Shown: piece by piece, positions 50,841 through 59,514 of the stretch
Numbering within the stretch: the first letter of the stretch is position 1
Layout: every line of letters begins with the position of its first letter
From: CAXBNB01 sp040151475
GTDB taxonomy: Bacteria > Bacteroidota > Bacteroidia > Cytophagales > Cyclobacteriaceae
Length of the DNA stretch: 64,000 nt
Assembly: GCF_040151475.1 (NCBI RefSeq)
Contig: NZ_JBDKWG010000153.1
Coordinates: 62,001-126,000 of the forward strand
Reading direction: 5' to 3'
The notes under the pieces: model-generated
Databases searched by the model: none
The model's input: the letters and a program-made list of their open reading frames with translations, nothing else
What the model was told of the DNA's origin: nothing
Program-made: the position numbers and the translations under genes

Positions 50841-53240
50841 CTATTTCACAATCACCATTGGAAAATCCTGCCCCCTGGACCAGGACATTGGGTATTGTAC
50901 TGTTCCTTTATGAAGTTCAGTCAACTCTGGAATACGATCGTTTAAATAAGACTCCAATTCTTTGATTGTCACCTTCTTATCATCATTACTTCCATCAGCT
51001 TTACCAGCCATTCCTTCTATAAGGGCATAAGTAAAAACACCGTGCCCCAATTCCGAAAACTCAGTAGCATACTGTTCGGATCCGGTAGAAGCCAGTAAGA
51101 CGGTTCCGGCGGATCTGGCCAGCTGTAGCATGGCTTTTTCACTTGCCACTCCCCTTTTGGCAAAGGTTTCTACAGCTCCTCCACTTTGACAGGCATCAAG
51201 TATCACTACTTGTTTTTGAGCTGCTATTTTGGAGCAATATTGTTTTAACTCTTCCGCCGAAATTCCTTTTTCTCTGTACATTTCAGATTGTCCGTAAAGC
51301 TGGGTAATGTCGTGTAATCCAAGAAAAAATTCATTTTCAAATTCACTTTCATCCATCATACCATGACCTGCATAGTAAAACACAAAAACATCATTGGGCT
51401 TTGCCTTGGTTGCAATTTTCTCAAATGCAGCTACCACATTGCCCTTATTGGCTTCTTGATCTTTGATAAATATAAGTTCGGCATCCTGAAAAATTTCTAT
51501 TGATTTACTCAAGAAATGATCCGTAAAAGCTGTAGCATCTGCTATGGCATAGTTCAGATTGTATTTGGGATTTTTATACTGATTGATTCCTACCGCCAGA
51601 ATATACAAGTCAGATTCAAGCTGATCTGCTTTATAATTCACAACGATCTGATCATGATCTGACTGATATCCCGAATCACTAATTGCCACAGCCTTAATGA
51701 TATTTTGACCGGGAATGACATTGACCGAAGAAACAAATGTATCAGAAGCCATCTTGAAACCTCTGGTATTTTCATTCACCAATTTATCATTGACAAATAT
51801 CCTTACCTTGCTTACCGGATCTCCATTTTCCCTGACCTTCACGGTAACGGTTATCTCATTCCTTTTACTGTAAAAAACACTGTCATCAGAAACTATCTCA
51901 ATGGAAGGAGCATTGGCAATCATACGCTCAATATCTTCTTCTGACTCTCCATTCTGCTGATTGAAAACAGTCTCTCCCAAATTTGGTGTGTACATTTTAT
52001 CAAATGTAGCAGCTACAGGAATTCTACGGACTCCATTGGTCCAATAGATATCTTCTGCAGCATCTATGGACCCCTCCGTCTTTCCGTCCGGAGTGATCAA
52101 TACATAACTGTGGCTATTCTCCAAAGAAGCATACAATGTAGCCACCTTCTTCACTTCTTGCGCATCAATAATATGTGACACGTTCCTGTTATCGGTAATA
52201 ATCATGTGCTTTTCATCATTAAGAAAACTCATATCAGCAATCTTCATGTCAAGAGATCTCAGGTTATTGGCAATCAACTGAATAGATTTCAAAAAATTTC
52301 CCTGACCATCATATACATTCAAATGTTTCAATGTAGCTACAAAAATCCTGTTTTCGCCAGCCAGTACATCTGTCGGAGTGTAGTTGATTTTATCTGTACT
52401 ATCCCAGCCAATTTTTTCCGTGATTTTGAAATCAGTGGCAACAGGTTTCCCCTTGTTTTCATCAAATTCCACAACCTCCATGTTCAAAATAGTTGGTGTA
52501 AGCAACTGAGCAGCACATCGGTTTGTCACCAAAAGAAATTTTGAATTGATATCGTTTGATGGCGGCAACAAAAACGGTCGCCACACATCATGAAAAACCT
52601 CCTTACCAGTTGTATAATCATATACATTCAACTTGTAATCATAACTTACATTATGTCTGCCTACTACCAGGTATCTATCTTTATAAAACTTTATGGAATT
52701 GATATCTACAGTAGGTCTCAGTTTAAATGATTTTACCAGGCTGAAATCACTTGTTTTCATAATAACGGCATAAGGAATCAAACTTCTTAACACTGTAAGT
52801 GCGATCAGTGACCCATCGGAGTTCATATCCAGAGAAAATGGAAGCCCCCTTTCGCCCTCTTGCTCAGCTATTTTTTGTCCGGTTTTAATGTTCCATTTAA
52901 TCATCTTCCTGTCACGACTTATGCTCAACAGATATTTTCCGTCAGGTGTAAATTTCAATCCCGATATAAAATCACTATGTCCGGTCAAGACCTTAGTAAG
53001 CTTAAGCCTTTGTGCATCAAAAATCTGGATATCTGATCCTGCATTTTTACCAGCAAGATTCATTACACCATAGGCCTTGGCGATGTGTCTTCCATCAGGA
53101 CTTACTTCCGTGTAGCTAAGTGCCCCTTTCAAACTTGCAGCAGTTCGTCTTTCATTTTTACCTTCCAGCCAGTTTTTTTGGGCAAAAACCTTAGGTGAAG
53201 TAAGTAATAGGATTACAAGCAACAATATTTTATAGTTCAT
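50841..53240 (-). CDS. Secreted WD40-caspase (peptidase C14) protein
   Basis: About 799 residues from the ATG at 53240, which starts the signal peptide MNYKILLLVILLLTSPKVFA; a longer frame to 53276 adds 12 residues before it. Residues ~40-450 carry WD40-type propeller repeats (LTGHSDFISGLKFTPDGKYL, LSISRDRKMIKWNIKTGQKI). An Ig-like linker follows (NEITVTVKVRENGDPVSKVR). A caspase domain comes last (about 545-795): catalytic His626 in VFVFYYAGHGMMD and Cys684 in VVILDACQSGG. Such bacterial caspase homologues cleave after basic or acidic residues; the target here is unknown. It lies on the opposite strand to the plus-strand protease-type genes that follow, across a 207-bp divergent region. Confidence 0.92.
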   Translation of the reverse strand: MNYKILLLVILLLTSPKVFAQKNWLEGKNERRTAASLKGALSYTEVSPDGRHIAKAYGVMNLAGKNAGSDIQIFDAQRLKLTKVLTGHSDFISGLKFTPDGKYLLSISRDRKMIKWNIKTGQKIAEQEGERGLPFSLDMNSDGSLIALTVLRSLIPYAVIMKTSDFSLVKSFKLRPTVDINSIKFYKDRYLVVGRHNVSYDYKLNVYDYTTGKEVFHDVWRPFLLPPSNDINSKFLLVTNRCAAQLLTPTILNMEVVEFDENKGKPVATDFKITEKIGWDSTDKINYTPTDVLAGENRIFVATLKHLNVYDGQGNFLKSIQLIANNLRSLDMKIADMSFLNDEKHMIITDNRNVSHIIDAQEVKKVATLYASLENSHSYVLITPDGKTEGSIDAAEDIYWTNGVRRIPVAATFDKMYTPNLGETVFNQQNGESEEDIERMIANAPSIEIVSDDSVFYSKRNEITVTVKVRENGDPVSKVRIFVNDKLVNENTRGFKMASDTFVSSVNVIPGQNIIKAVAISDSGYQSDHDQIVVNYKADQLESDLYILAVGINQYKNPKYNLNYAIADATAFTDHFLSKSIEIFQDAELIFIKDQEANKGNVVAAFEKIATKAKPNDVFVFYYAGHGMMDESEFENEFFLGLHDITQLYGQSEMYREKGISAEELKQYCSKIAAQKQVVILDACQSGGAVETFAKRGVASEKAMLQLARSAGTVLLASTGSEQYATEFSELGHGVFTYALIEGMAGKADGSNDDKKVTIKELESYLNDRIPELTELHKGTVQYPMSWSRGQDFPMVIVK

Positions 53241-53447
53241 AATCAGTAAATGCAAATTATATTCTAAATATACCACCTATTGGGTATTTCATCTGCTTAA
53301 AAAAGCTTCTAAGTTTGTTTCATATTCTAATGGCTTGACATCAATAATTCATCAATCAATGGTGTCTGTTCATCGAATAGCAAAAACAATATAGTATTAA
53401 TTGTAAAAATTCATCTTAAATTCGGTTAAACAAAAAAATCTGATGTT

Positions 53448-54098
53448 ATGACAAATTCAATTAAATTTTTGGGAATAATGTGCCTTATGCTCTTAATTTC
53501 CTTTGGAGCCACTGCTCAACAAGATACAAAGGCTCTTACTAAAGAAATCAAGGATAAGGCTGTAAAAGAAGCGAGAAAAGAAGCCAAATCTTATGCCAAA
53601 GACGGATGGTACACTCAACCGGGATCGCTTCCTATGGACAAACAAATCGAAAAAGCATGGATGAAGCAGTATGAGGAAGATGAAAACGGATATCCAAAGT
53701 ACTATGTGGGGACAGGAAACTCAGTAGCAGGAGCTCAATCTGCAGCAAAATTGCAGGCATCTACCATAGCCAAGCAGGATTTGGCTGGAAGGATCAGCTC
53801 AAGCATAGCTTCCATCATAGAAACCAACATTGCCAACGAGCAAATTTCAGCTGAAGATGCTGTCACCATCCAACAAACTGTATCGGCCTCTACAGAAATC
53901 ATAGCGCAAAAGCTGGGACGTGTGGTTACGCTTACAGAGTTGTACAGAAAAGTTGGCTCTAAAAACATTGAGGCCAATATAAGAATTGCCTACAGTCAGG
54001 AGTTGGCTATGGATGAAGCCAAAAAAGTAATCAAAAAAGACCTTGAAGAAAAGACCAATGTCGCCAGAGAAAAACTGGACAAGTTGATGAATTTTTAA
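53448..54098 (+). CDS. LPP20-like secreted protein
   Basis: A 216-residue protein with a signal peptide (LMLLISFGATAQ). It has a charged helix (LTKEIKDKAVKEARKEAKSY), then YVGTGNSVAGAQSAAKLQA, followed by alternating helices and strands (QDLAGRISSSIASIIETNI). This is the pattern of LPP20/lipoprotein-like envelope proteins. It ends with a charged helix. I do not recognise a specific function. It faces the caspase gene and is followed by its own terminator, then the C1 peptidase gene. Confidence 0.6.
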   Translation: MTNSIKFLGIMCLMLLISFGATAQQDTKALTKEIKDKAVKEARKEAKSYAKDGWYTQPGSLPMDKQIEKAWMKQYEEDENGYPKYYVGTGNSVAGAQSAAKLQASTIAKQDLAGRISSSIASIIETNIANEQISAEDAVTIQQTVSASTEIIAQKLGRVVTLTELYRKVGSKNIEANIRIAYSQELAMDEAKKVIKKDLEEKTNVAREKLDKLMNF

Positions 54099-54125
54099 TA
54101 CTTTCTCTAAACATTTGATTAACTC

Positions 54126-54163
54126 AGAAAGTCCCGATTACTTGAACTATTGGGACTTTCTTT
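54126..54163 (+). terminator. Terminator after the LPP20-like gene
   Basis: A 10-bp stem AGAAAGTCCC/GGGACTTTCT (54126-54135 with 54152-54161) with a 16-base loop that can pair further. The T tail is short, so it may be leaky into the next gene, which starts at 54196. Confidence 0.7.
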
Positions 54164-54195
54164 GTTAAAAAACATCAACAACAGATCATAGAGCA

Positions 54196-55569
54196 ATGAT
54201 TAAACCATTTCAATTTCTAACTGCTTTCTCTCTGATTTTCATTTCTTTGAAATCCATGAGCCAGCCATTCCAAACCGGTATGGATTTCAATGATCAGGAA
54301 TATGCTCAATTACCAATAACAGCTCCTCTGACACGTGGCGATTTTGACAACCTACCTTCAAATATCAGTTTGCAGAAATATGCACCAACACCCGGAAATC
54401 AAGGGCAAACAGGCACATGTGTAGCATGGTCTTCCGCCTATCATGCTCGTACTATAGCCGAGTCTATTCGCACCAATAGAACACTGAAAAGTGAGACTGA
54501 TAAAAACACCTTCTCCCCAACATTTGTATACAACCAAATAAGACTTGAAAATGGGTGCGAAAAAGGAACTTACCTCAATCAGGCACTAGATTTAATGAAA
54601 AATCAAGGGGTGGCCAAATACACGGATCTTCAGTTTGATTGCAATCACACAGTAAATTCAGCAGACAAGCAGCATGCTGCTCCCTATAAAATAAAGGACT
54701 ACAAAACACTCTTTTTACAAGACGGTAACAACAAAATACTGCCGGTAAAAAAGAGTCTGTCAGAAAAAAAACCAGTATTGATCGGCATGCTTTGCCCAGA
54801 GTCGTTTTATTATGCCAAAGATGTGTGGCAACCCAAGCAGGAAGAGTACGGCAAACCTTTTGGAGGTCATGCCATGGTGACTATAGGTTATGACGACAAC
54901 AAATACGGTGGTGCATTTCTAATCATGAACAGTTGGGGAACACAGTGGGGAAACGGTGGTTTTATTTGGATTAAGTACAGCGACTACAATGAGTTTGTGA
55001 AATATGCTTTTGAAATGATAGAATCTCTACCAGATAACAAAGTACTGGCAGGAGCAATGAACCTTTCGCTCAAAGAAGGTGGATATATGAAAATATCATA
55101 CAATGCAAGCAAAGGTATTTATACCTCTTCCGTTCCTTATCCAAGTGGCACACAATTCAGGCTTTACATTGCCAATAACGAACCAGCATATGTTTATGCC
55201 TTAGGGTCAGATTTATCGAAAAAGTCATTCGATATTTTTCCTCACGAGAAAAACATCAGCCCTTTTTTAGGATACAAAGGAAACAATGTGGCAATCCCAA
55301 GCGAAAAACACTGGATAAGAATGGATCAAAACACTGGTACTGATTATTTCTGTATCTTGTATTCTTCCAGTAGCCTCAATATTGACCAAATCAAAAGTGA
55401 TTTAGAGAGAGCTCCAGGCAATAGTTTCGTAGAAAGACTGAATTATGTACTAAAAGACAAACTGGTTCAAAAGAATATGATTAGTTATTCAACTAACAAT
55501 ATTTCGTTTAAAGGTGGATTTTCCGGAGAAGGAATCATTCCTATTGTGGTAGAAATTGAACATATTTAA
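54196..55569 (+). CDS. Papain-family (C1) cysteine peptidase, secreted
   Basis: A 457-residue protein with a signal peptide (FSLIFISLKSMSQP). The catalytic set of C1 peptidases is complete: oxyanion Gln69 and nucleophile Cys75 in NQGQTGTCVAWSSAYHA, His225 in PFGGHAMVTIGYDD and Asn245 in IMNSWGTQWGNGGFIWIKY. The peptidase domain is residues ~55-275. The C-terminal ~180 residues are beta-rich (FRLYIANNEPAYVYALGSDL) and may bind a partner. It sits 44 bp before a DUF4384 gene and next to an LPP20-like gene and a caspase gene, a grouping that suggests a joint role outside the cytoplasm. Confidence 0.92.
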   Translation: MIKPFQFLTAFSLIFISLKSMSQPFQTGMDFNDQEYAQLPITAPLTRGDFDNLPSNISLQKYAPTPGNQGQTGTCVAWSSAYHARTIAESIRTNRTLKSETDKNTFSPTFVYNQIRLENGCEKGTYLNQALDLMKNQGVAKYTDLQFDCNHTVNSADKQHAAPYKIKDYKTLFLQDGNNKILPVKKSLSEKKPVLIGMLCPESFYYAKDVWQPKQEEYGKPFGGHAMVTIGYDDNKYGGAFLIMNSWGTQWGNGGFIWIKYSDYNEFVKYAFEMIESLPDNKVLAGAMNLSLKEGGYMKISYNASKGIYTSSVPYPSGTQFRLYIANNEPAYVYALGSDLSKKSFDIFPHEKNISPFLGYKGNNVAIPSEKHWIRMDQNTGTDYFCILYSSSSLNIDQIKSDLERAPGNSFVERLNYVLKDKLVQKNMISYSTNNISFKGGFSGEGIIPIVVEIEHI

Positions 55570-55613
55570 ACATACGAGAAGTCAGTTGAATTTAAAATAA
55601 TTAAGATTTATAC

Positions 55614-57137
55614 ATGAAAGCATTTTTTTACATATTAGGCATAGTCATCGGTTCGCAAAGTATTGTTTTTTCCCAATCCCCAAATTGGACTAATTACACC
55701 ATGCGCAATGCCTCCTACCCTGAGAGTAGCTATCTTACCGGATTTATTTCGGAAACCAATGTCAATGGTAGCGATCCGGGTGAATTACTTCAAAAAATCA
55801 GTGGATATGCTAAAGATCAACTGGTGGAAAATATACTAGTAGAAATCAAGAGTATCAGTACGCTCAATATCCACAATGTGAACACCGTAACCCAGGAAGA
55901 ATTTCAAAAAAACAGTACTTCTTTCAGCAATGCCACCATTGCCGGATTGAAAACTGAAACCTATTATGATCAGAAGAAAAAAACAGGTTTTGCATTCGCA
56001 TTCGCTAAAAAATCGGAAGTCAAAAACCACTATGAAAATGAGATATCGACTTTGCTGGACAAGTGCAATACCAATTTTGAATTGGCAAGCAGCCACAAAA
56101 ATGAAAATAATAATCAGGGGGCTTTAAAATTACTATTTCAAATACAAACATTTATCAAAAACATAGAGCATGCCCAAACCATATTAATCACATTAACCGG
56201 AAATTATGATCTGGCATCTTTAAAAAGAAATGAAAGTCGGATCATTAAAATGAAAACCGAGAGCGAAATCAACAAAGTGAGGAATACTCAACAATTCACT
56301 CTTGAAGATGCCGCATACTATATTGCATTTGCACTAAACACCCAAACAGACAACCTAAATGCACCAGTAAGAGTGAGTAATTTCACCTATCAGGATACTC
56401 CAATGGGCAGTATTTTCTCCAGAAGGCTTCAATCTTCTTTGGAACAAAAGCTTGTTCAGGAAGGGTATAAAGTTGCTAATCAGGCAGTTGAAAACAACGG
56501 GTTTGTACTCAGGGGCAGCTATTGGGAAGAGGGAGACAAACTTAAGATTACAGGAATTCTCAGGGATCAAAAAACATCTTCTGCCATTGCCAGTGTGGAT
56601 TGCTATTTACCAAAAAATACTTTGACGAGTGCTGGTATTTCTTTTACTCCTGAGAACTACAAGCAGGCGTTAGTTAATATGAAAGAACTGGCTAAAGATG
56701 AAATAAAAGGTGGTGGGCTAAATATAGACCTGTACACCAACAAAGGAAGGGACAATCTCATCTACACCGAAGGAGAAGAACTAAAACTATTTGTAAGAGC
56801 AAACAGGGAATGTTACATGCGGTTTATCTACCATCTGGCTGACGGTTCCAAAGTGCTTTTACTGGATAACTACTATATCAATCACGACAATGTAAATCAA
56901 GTGTACGAGCTTCCTTACGAATTTGAGTGCGCTGAACCTTATGGAATAGAAACGCTACAATTGAATGCCCAGGCCGAGCCATTTCCCCCGCTTGCTACCA
57001 AAGAAGAATATGGGTATAATTTTATTCTTGATGATACCAATACCATTATTACAAAAACGCGTGGTTTCAAGAAAAAAACAGATACTGAAGAGATAAAAGC
57101 CGAAAAGAGAATGGTGTTTACTACCATGCGGGATTAA
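55614..57137 (+). CDS. LPP20/DUF4384-domain secreted protein
   Basis: A 507-residue protein with a signal peptide (LGIVIGSQSIVFSQ). The N-terminal ~150 residues resemble LPP20-like domains (YLTGFISETNVNGSDPGELL, GFAFAFAKKSEVKNH). A middle region resembles a periplasmic FlgO/CsgG-like fold (MGSIFSRRLQSSLEQKLVQE). The C-terminus is DUF4384 (about 370-450: LIYTEGEELKLFVRANRECY, MRFIYHLADGSKVLLLDNYY). DUF4384 modules often accompany kinases and peptidases at the envelope; their role is not settled. It is probably cotranscribed with the C1 peptidase. Confidence 0.8.
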   Translation: MKAFFYILGIVIGSQSIVFSQSPNWTNYTMRNASYPESSYLTGFISETNVNGSDPGELLQKISGYAKDQLVENILVEIKSISTLNIHNVNTVTQEEFQKNSTSFSNATIAGLKTETYYDQKKKTGFAFAFAKKSEVKNHYENEISTLLDKCNTNFELASSHKNENNNQGALKLLFQIQTFIKNIEHAQTILITLTGNYDLASLKRNESRIIKMKTESEINKVRNTQQFTLEDAAYYIAFALNTQTDNLNAPVRVSNFTYQDTPMGSIFSRRLQSSLEQKLVQEGYKVANQAVENNGFVLRGSYWEEGDKLKITGILRDQKTSSAIASVDCYLPKNTLTSAGISFTPENYKQALVNMKELAKDEIKGGGLNIDLYTNKGRDNLIYTEGEELKLFVRANRECYMRFIYHLADGSKVLLLDNYYINHDNVNQVYELPYEFECAEPYGIETLQLNAQAEPFPPLATKEEYGYNFILDDTNTIITKTRGFKKKTDTEEIKAEKRMVFTTMRD

Positions 57138-57219
57138 ATGTAAAAAGAGACTAACTCAAAAGGCAGATAATTCCAGACTCCTGTTTAATCCTTTTTTTAA
57201 AACAACTCCATCAAAAAAA

Positions 57220-58164
57220 CTAAACTCCTGCTTTTTCAATCGTTTGCAAAGTCTTTTCTAAACCAGTTTTTGCTACTTCCAGCAAGTCTTGTTTATGGTA
57301 TTCCGGATTATACAATTCCAAAGATACGCATCCTTTAAACCCTGTACTTTTCAGGTCTTTCAATATTTGGGGTAATGGTAAGATTCCATCTCCGGGATAT
57401 ACCCTGTCTTTGTCCTTCATTTCATCTATACTCATGCCTTTAGGGGCATCATTGAACTGAAAAATAGCAAACATGTCTCCCCTCAGTGATTTCAATCCGT
57501 CAAATCCACCTTTGCTTATGTACATGTGAAATACATCCGGGATAATACAGGCCTGAGGATGACTTGCATCCAGAGCCACAGCGGTAGCCTGCCCCATCGT
57601 TTTCAACGGAAACATCTCTACAAAAACAATAGCCGGTATCACATTGTATTCATTGATACCAATGTCGAGTAATCTTTTGTAACAAGAAGAGACAAACCTG
57701 GTATCGTAATTATCACCCACTTTATTTGGAATGGCTTGTACATATTTACAGCCAACCTCAGATGCCATGCGCATACGATTCCGAGTTTCAGGCAAAGATT
57801 TTTGAAAAGCTTCTTCATTTTCAGGAATACAACCCCAAAGGCCGATCATACTGGGCACAAATAAACCATTGTCTTTTATCTTTTTTCCAAGTTCTTTTAA
57901 GTTACCTCCGGACTTTTCGTACTCAGCCAGTTCTCCGTCCCATGGCTCGATAGCATCATATCCTGCTTTTATGGCAATATCTACTTTTTCTTCCAGGCTT
58001 TTGGCTGTTCTGATAGTAGCTGTGTCCAGACATATCGGCCATGGACTTCTTCCATTCTGAAATCGTTTTTCTTTGGCTTTAACTGATTTTTCAGAACTAT
58101 ACCCAAATGCTGTGGTAGTAAGTCCCAGAGCAGCACCACTTGCAATAAATTTTCTTCTGTCCAT
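57220..58164 (-). CDS. Tat-exported sugar phosphate isomerase/epimerase-like TIM-barrel protein
   Basis: A 314-residue protein with a twin-arginine signal (MDRRKFIASGAALGLTTTAF). The body is an AP-endonuclease-2-type TIM barrel: AIKAGYDAIEPWDGELAEYE, NGLFVPSMIGLWGC, GCKYVQAIPNKVGD, VIPAIVFVEMFP, CIIPDVFHMYISKGG, FAIFQFNDAP and GCVSLELYNPEY. The Glu/Asp/His/Glu pattern fits a metal-dependent isomerase, epimerase or related sugar enzyme. Relatives are often exported in Bacteroidota and sit near carbohydrate genes. The substrate is unknown. Confidence 0.88.
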   Translation of the reverse strand: MDRRKFIASGAALGLTTTAFGYSSEKSVKAKEKRFQNGRSPWPICLDTATIRTAKSLEEKVDIAIKAGYDAIEPWDGELAEYEKSGGNLKELGKKIKDNGLFVPSMIGLWGCIPENEEAFQKSLPETRNRMRMASEVGCKYVQAIPNKVGDNYDTRFVSSCYKRLLDIGINEYNVIPAIVFVEMFPLKTMGQATAVALDASHPQACIIPDVFHMYISKGGFDGLKSLRGDMFAIFQFNDAPKGMSIDEMKDKDRVYPGDGILPLPQILKDLKSTGFKGCVSLELYNPEYHKQDLLEVAKTGLEKTLQTIEKAGV

Positions 58165-58311
58165 AATAAACGTTAATTTTTATGATAATACGTTGGTGAT
58201 ATAATAAACCTGTAGTGTAATTTAATACAGCTGTAGCAATACTTAAACTTTTGTATAGATTTTCAAACCTTTTCCGTGATATACGGTGAGGCATATCACA
58301 TAAAAAATACC

Positions 58312-58875
58312 TCAATCATAGTCTAAACTTTTGTCATATCGCATGGTATAGGCAGAACCTATTCCAATCAATGCACCAAACAAATGTGATTCCCATGAAA
58401 CCCCGGGCCTTGACGGTAACACTCCGTAAATAATTCCACCATAAAGCACCACCACCACGATGGCTATTGCCAGGGATTTAACATTCTTTCTAAAAAAACC
58501 AAATGAAATAAGAAAAAAAGCCAATCCATACACCAAGCCACTGGCTCCTATATGGTAAAACCCTCTTGCAAAAATCCAAACACAAATATTGGTAAGGAAA
58601 TAGCACTGCAAAAACACCCGCACCGCTATAGAATTATAAAACACAAATAAGGTTGTTCCCAGAAAGATTAAAGGAAAGGTATTTGAAAGGATGTGATTCA
58701 AACTGCCATGTATCATCGGAGCAGTTAAAATTCCTATAAGCCCGGATGTGGTTCTTGGAAAAACTCCAAGAAACCCCAAATCAATATTAAAAAAGAATTG
58801 AACCGAAAAAAAAACCCACATCAGGAATGCGAGTCTAAGCGGGGGGACAATGCTATTTCGTTGAAATTTAGGCAT
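58312..58875 (-). CDS. Rhomboid-family intramembrane serine protease
   Basis: A 187-residue protein with six predicted membrane helices. Rhomboid motifs: HGSLNHILSN (His61 and Asn65 of the oxyanion site), catalytic Ser112 in HIGASGLVYG and catalytic His164 in WESHLFGALIG. It cleaves transmembrane segments in the inner membrane; the substrate is unknown. The ATG is just beyond the T tract of the terminator that ends the TerB-like gene. Confidence 0.93.
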   Translation of the reverse strand: MPKFQRNSIVPPLRLAFLMWVFFSVQFFFNIDLGFLGVFPRTTSGLIGILTAPMIHGSLNHILSNTFPLIFLGTTLFVFYNSIAVRVFLQCYFLTNICVWIFARGFYHIGASGLVYGLAFFLISFGFFRKNVKSLAIAIVVVVLYGGIIYGVLPSRPGVSWESHLFGALIGIGSAYTMRYDKSLDYD

Positions 58876-58906
58876 TAAAAAAGTCCCGTCTGGACGGGAC
58901 TATGTT
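58875..58906 (-). terminator. Terminator after the TerB-like gene
   Basis: A perfect 8-bp stem GTCCCGTC/GACGGGAC (58883-58900) with a 2-base centre. On the minus strand it is followed by a T run (58882-58877). It directly follows the TerB-like stop codon and abuts the rhomboid start codon. Confidence 0.85.
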
Positions 58907-58910
58907 TTTC

Positions 58911-59378
58911 TTAATAGTCTGACGGATCTTTGATCATGTCCAACTCTACAAGCTTGGCTTCTTCATAGCTCACTGACATATATCCCAATACTCCTCCGGA
59001 AGCTCCAGCCACTTTTTTAGCCATATCTTTCAAACTGGCTACAAGTTTCACTGAAAAATTATGATCAATTTTTGGGAGAATATGATTCAATTTTCTCAAT
59101 TCACTTATAATGGAACTGTTTCTTTCCTCAACAGAAGAAGACAATTCTTCTGTAAGTTTGAAGAATTTACTCTCGAAAGTTGTACCTACTTCCTTATAAT
59201 AACCAATCAACTGCTCTCTTTCTCTGGATTGTTTTCCCTGTGCGAGATCCAAAGCCTGTGCAATTTCTTTTTTGTCTATCTCACCATCTGCTCCTGCAAT
59301 CAATATAGCAACATAAACCGGCGCATTCAACAACACCTCTATTTCATCGTCACGTAGTGTACTAAACTCACTTATCAT
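58911..59378 (-). CDS. TerB-like helical protein
   Basis: About 155 residues from the ATG at 59378; a TTG at 59429 would add 17 residues. The segment NAPVYVAILIAGADGEIDKK, then EIAQALDLAQ, matches the start of the TerB/DjlA-type helical domain with its D-G-x-I/D-x-x-E pattern. No membrane helix or signal is seen, so it is cytoplasmic. The rest is helical and ends ELDMIKDPSDY. TerB-type proteins are linked to envelope stress and metal resistance, but the role here is unknown. Alone on its transcript by the terminator that follows. Confidence 0.7.
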   Translation of the reverse strand: MISEFSTLRDDEIEVLLNAPVYVAILIAGADGEIDKKEIAQALDLAQGKQSREREQLIGYYKEVGTTFESKFFKLTEELSSSVEERNSSIISELRKLNHILPKIDHNFSVKLVASLKDMAKKVAGASGGVLGYMSVSYEEAKLVELDMIKDPSDY

Positions 59379-59514
59379 CTTATTAAATTTAATTATAGGT
59401 AGATTGAGCCCGAAATTACAGGAAATCAACCAATTCCAAAACTGTTCAATTATATTTTTTCAGCATTCAAATTCAATATAACTTTTATCTCAAAAAAACT
59501 CTGTCACTTTGAAC

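Noticed and set aside
53370..53400. ATCGAA followed by A-rich DNA upstream of the LPP20-like gene, resembling a half-site
   Set aside because: No second ACC 21 bp on and no -7 box at +35.
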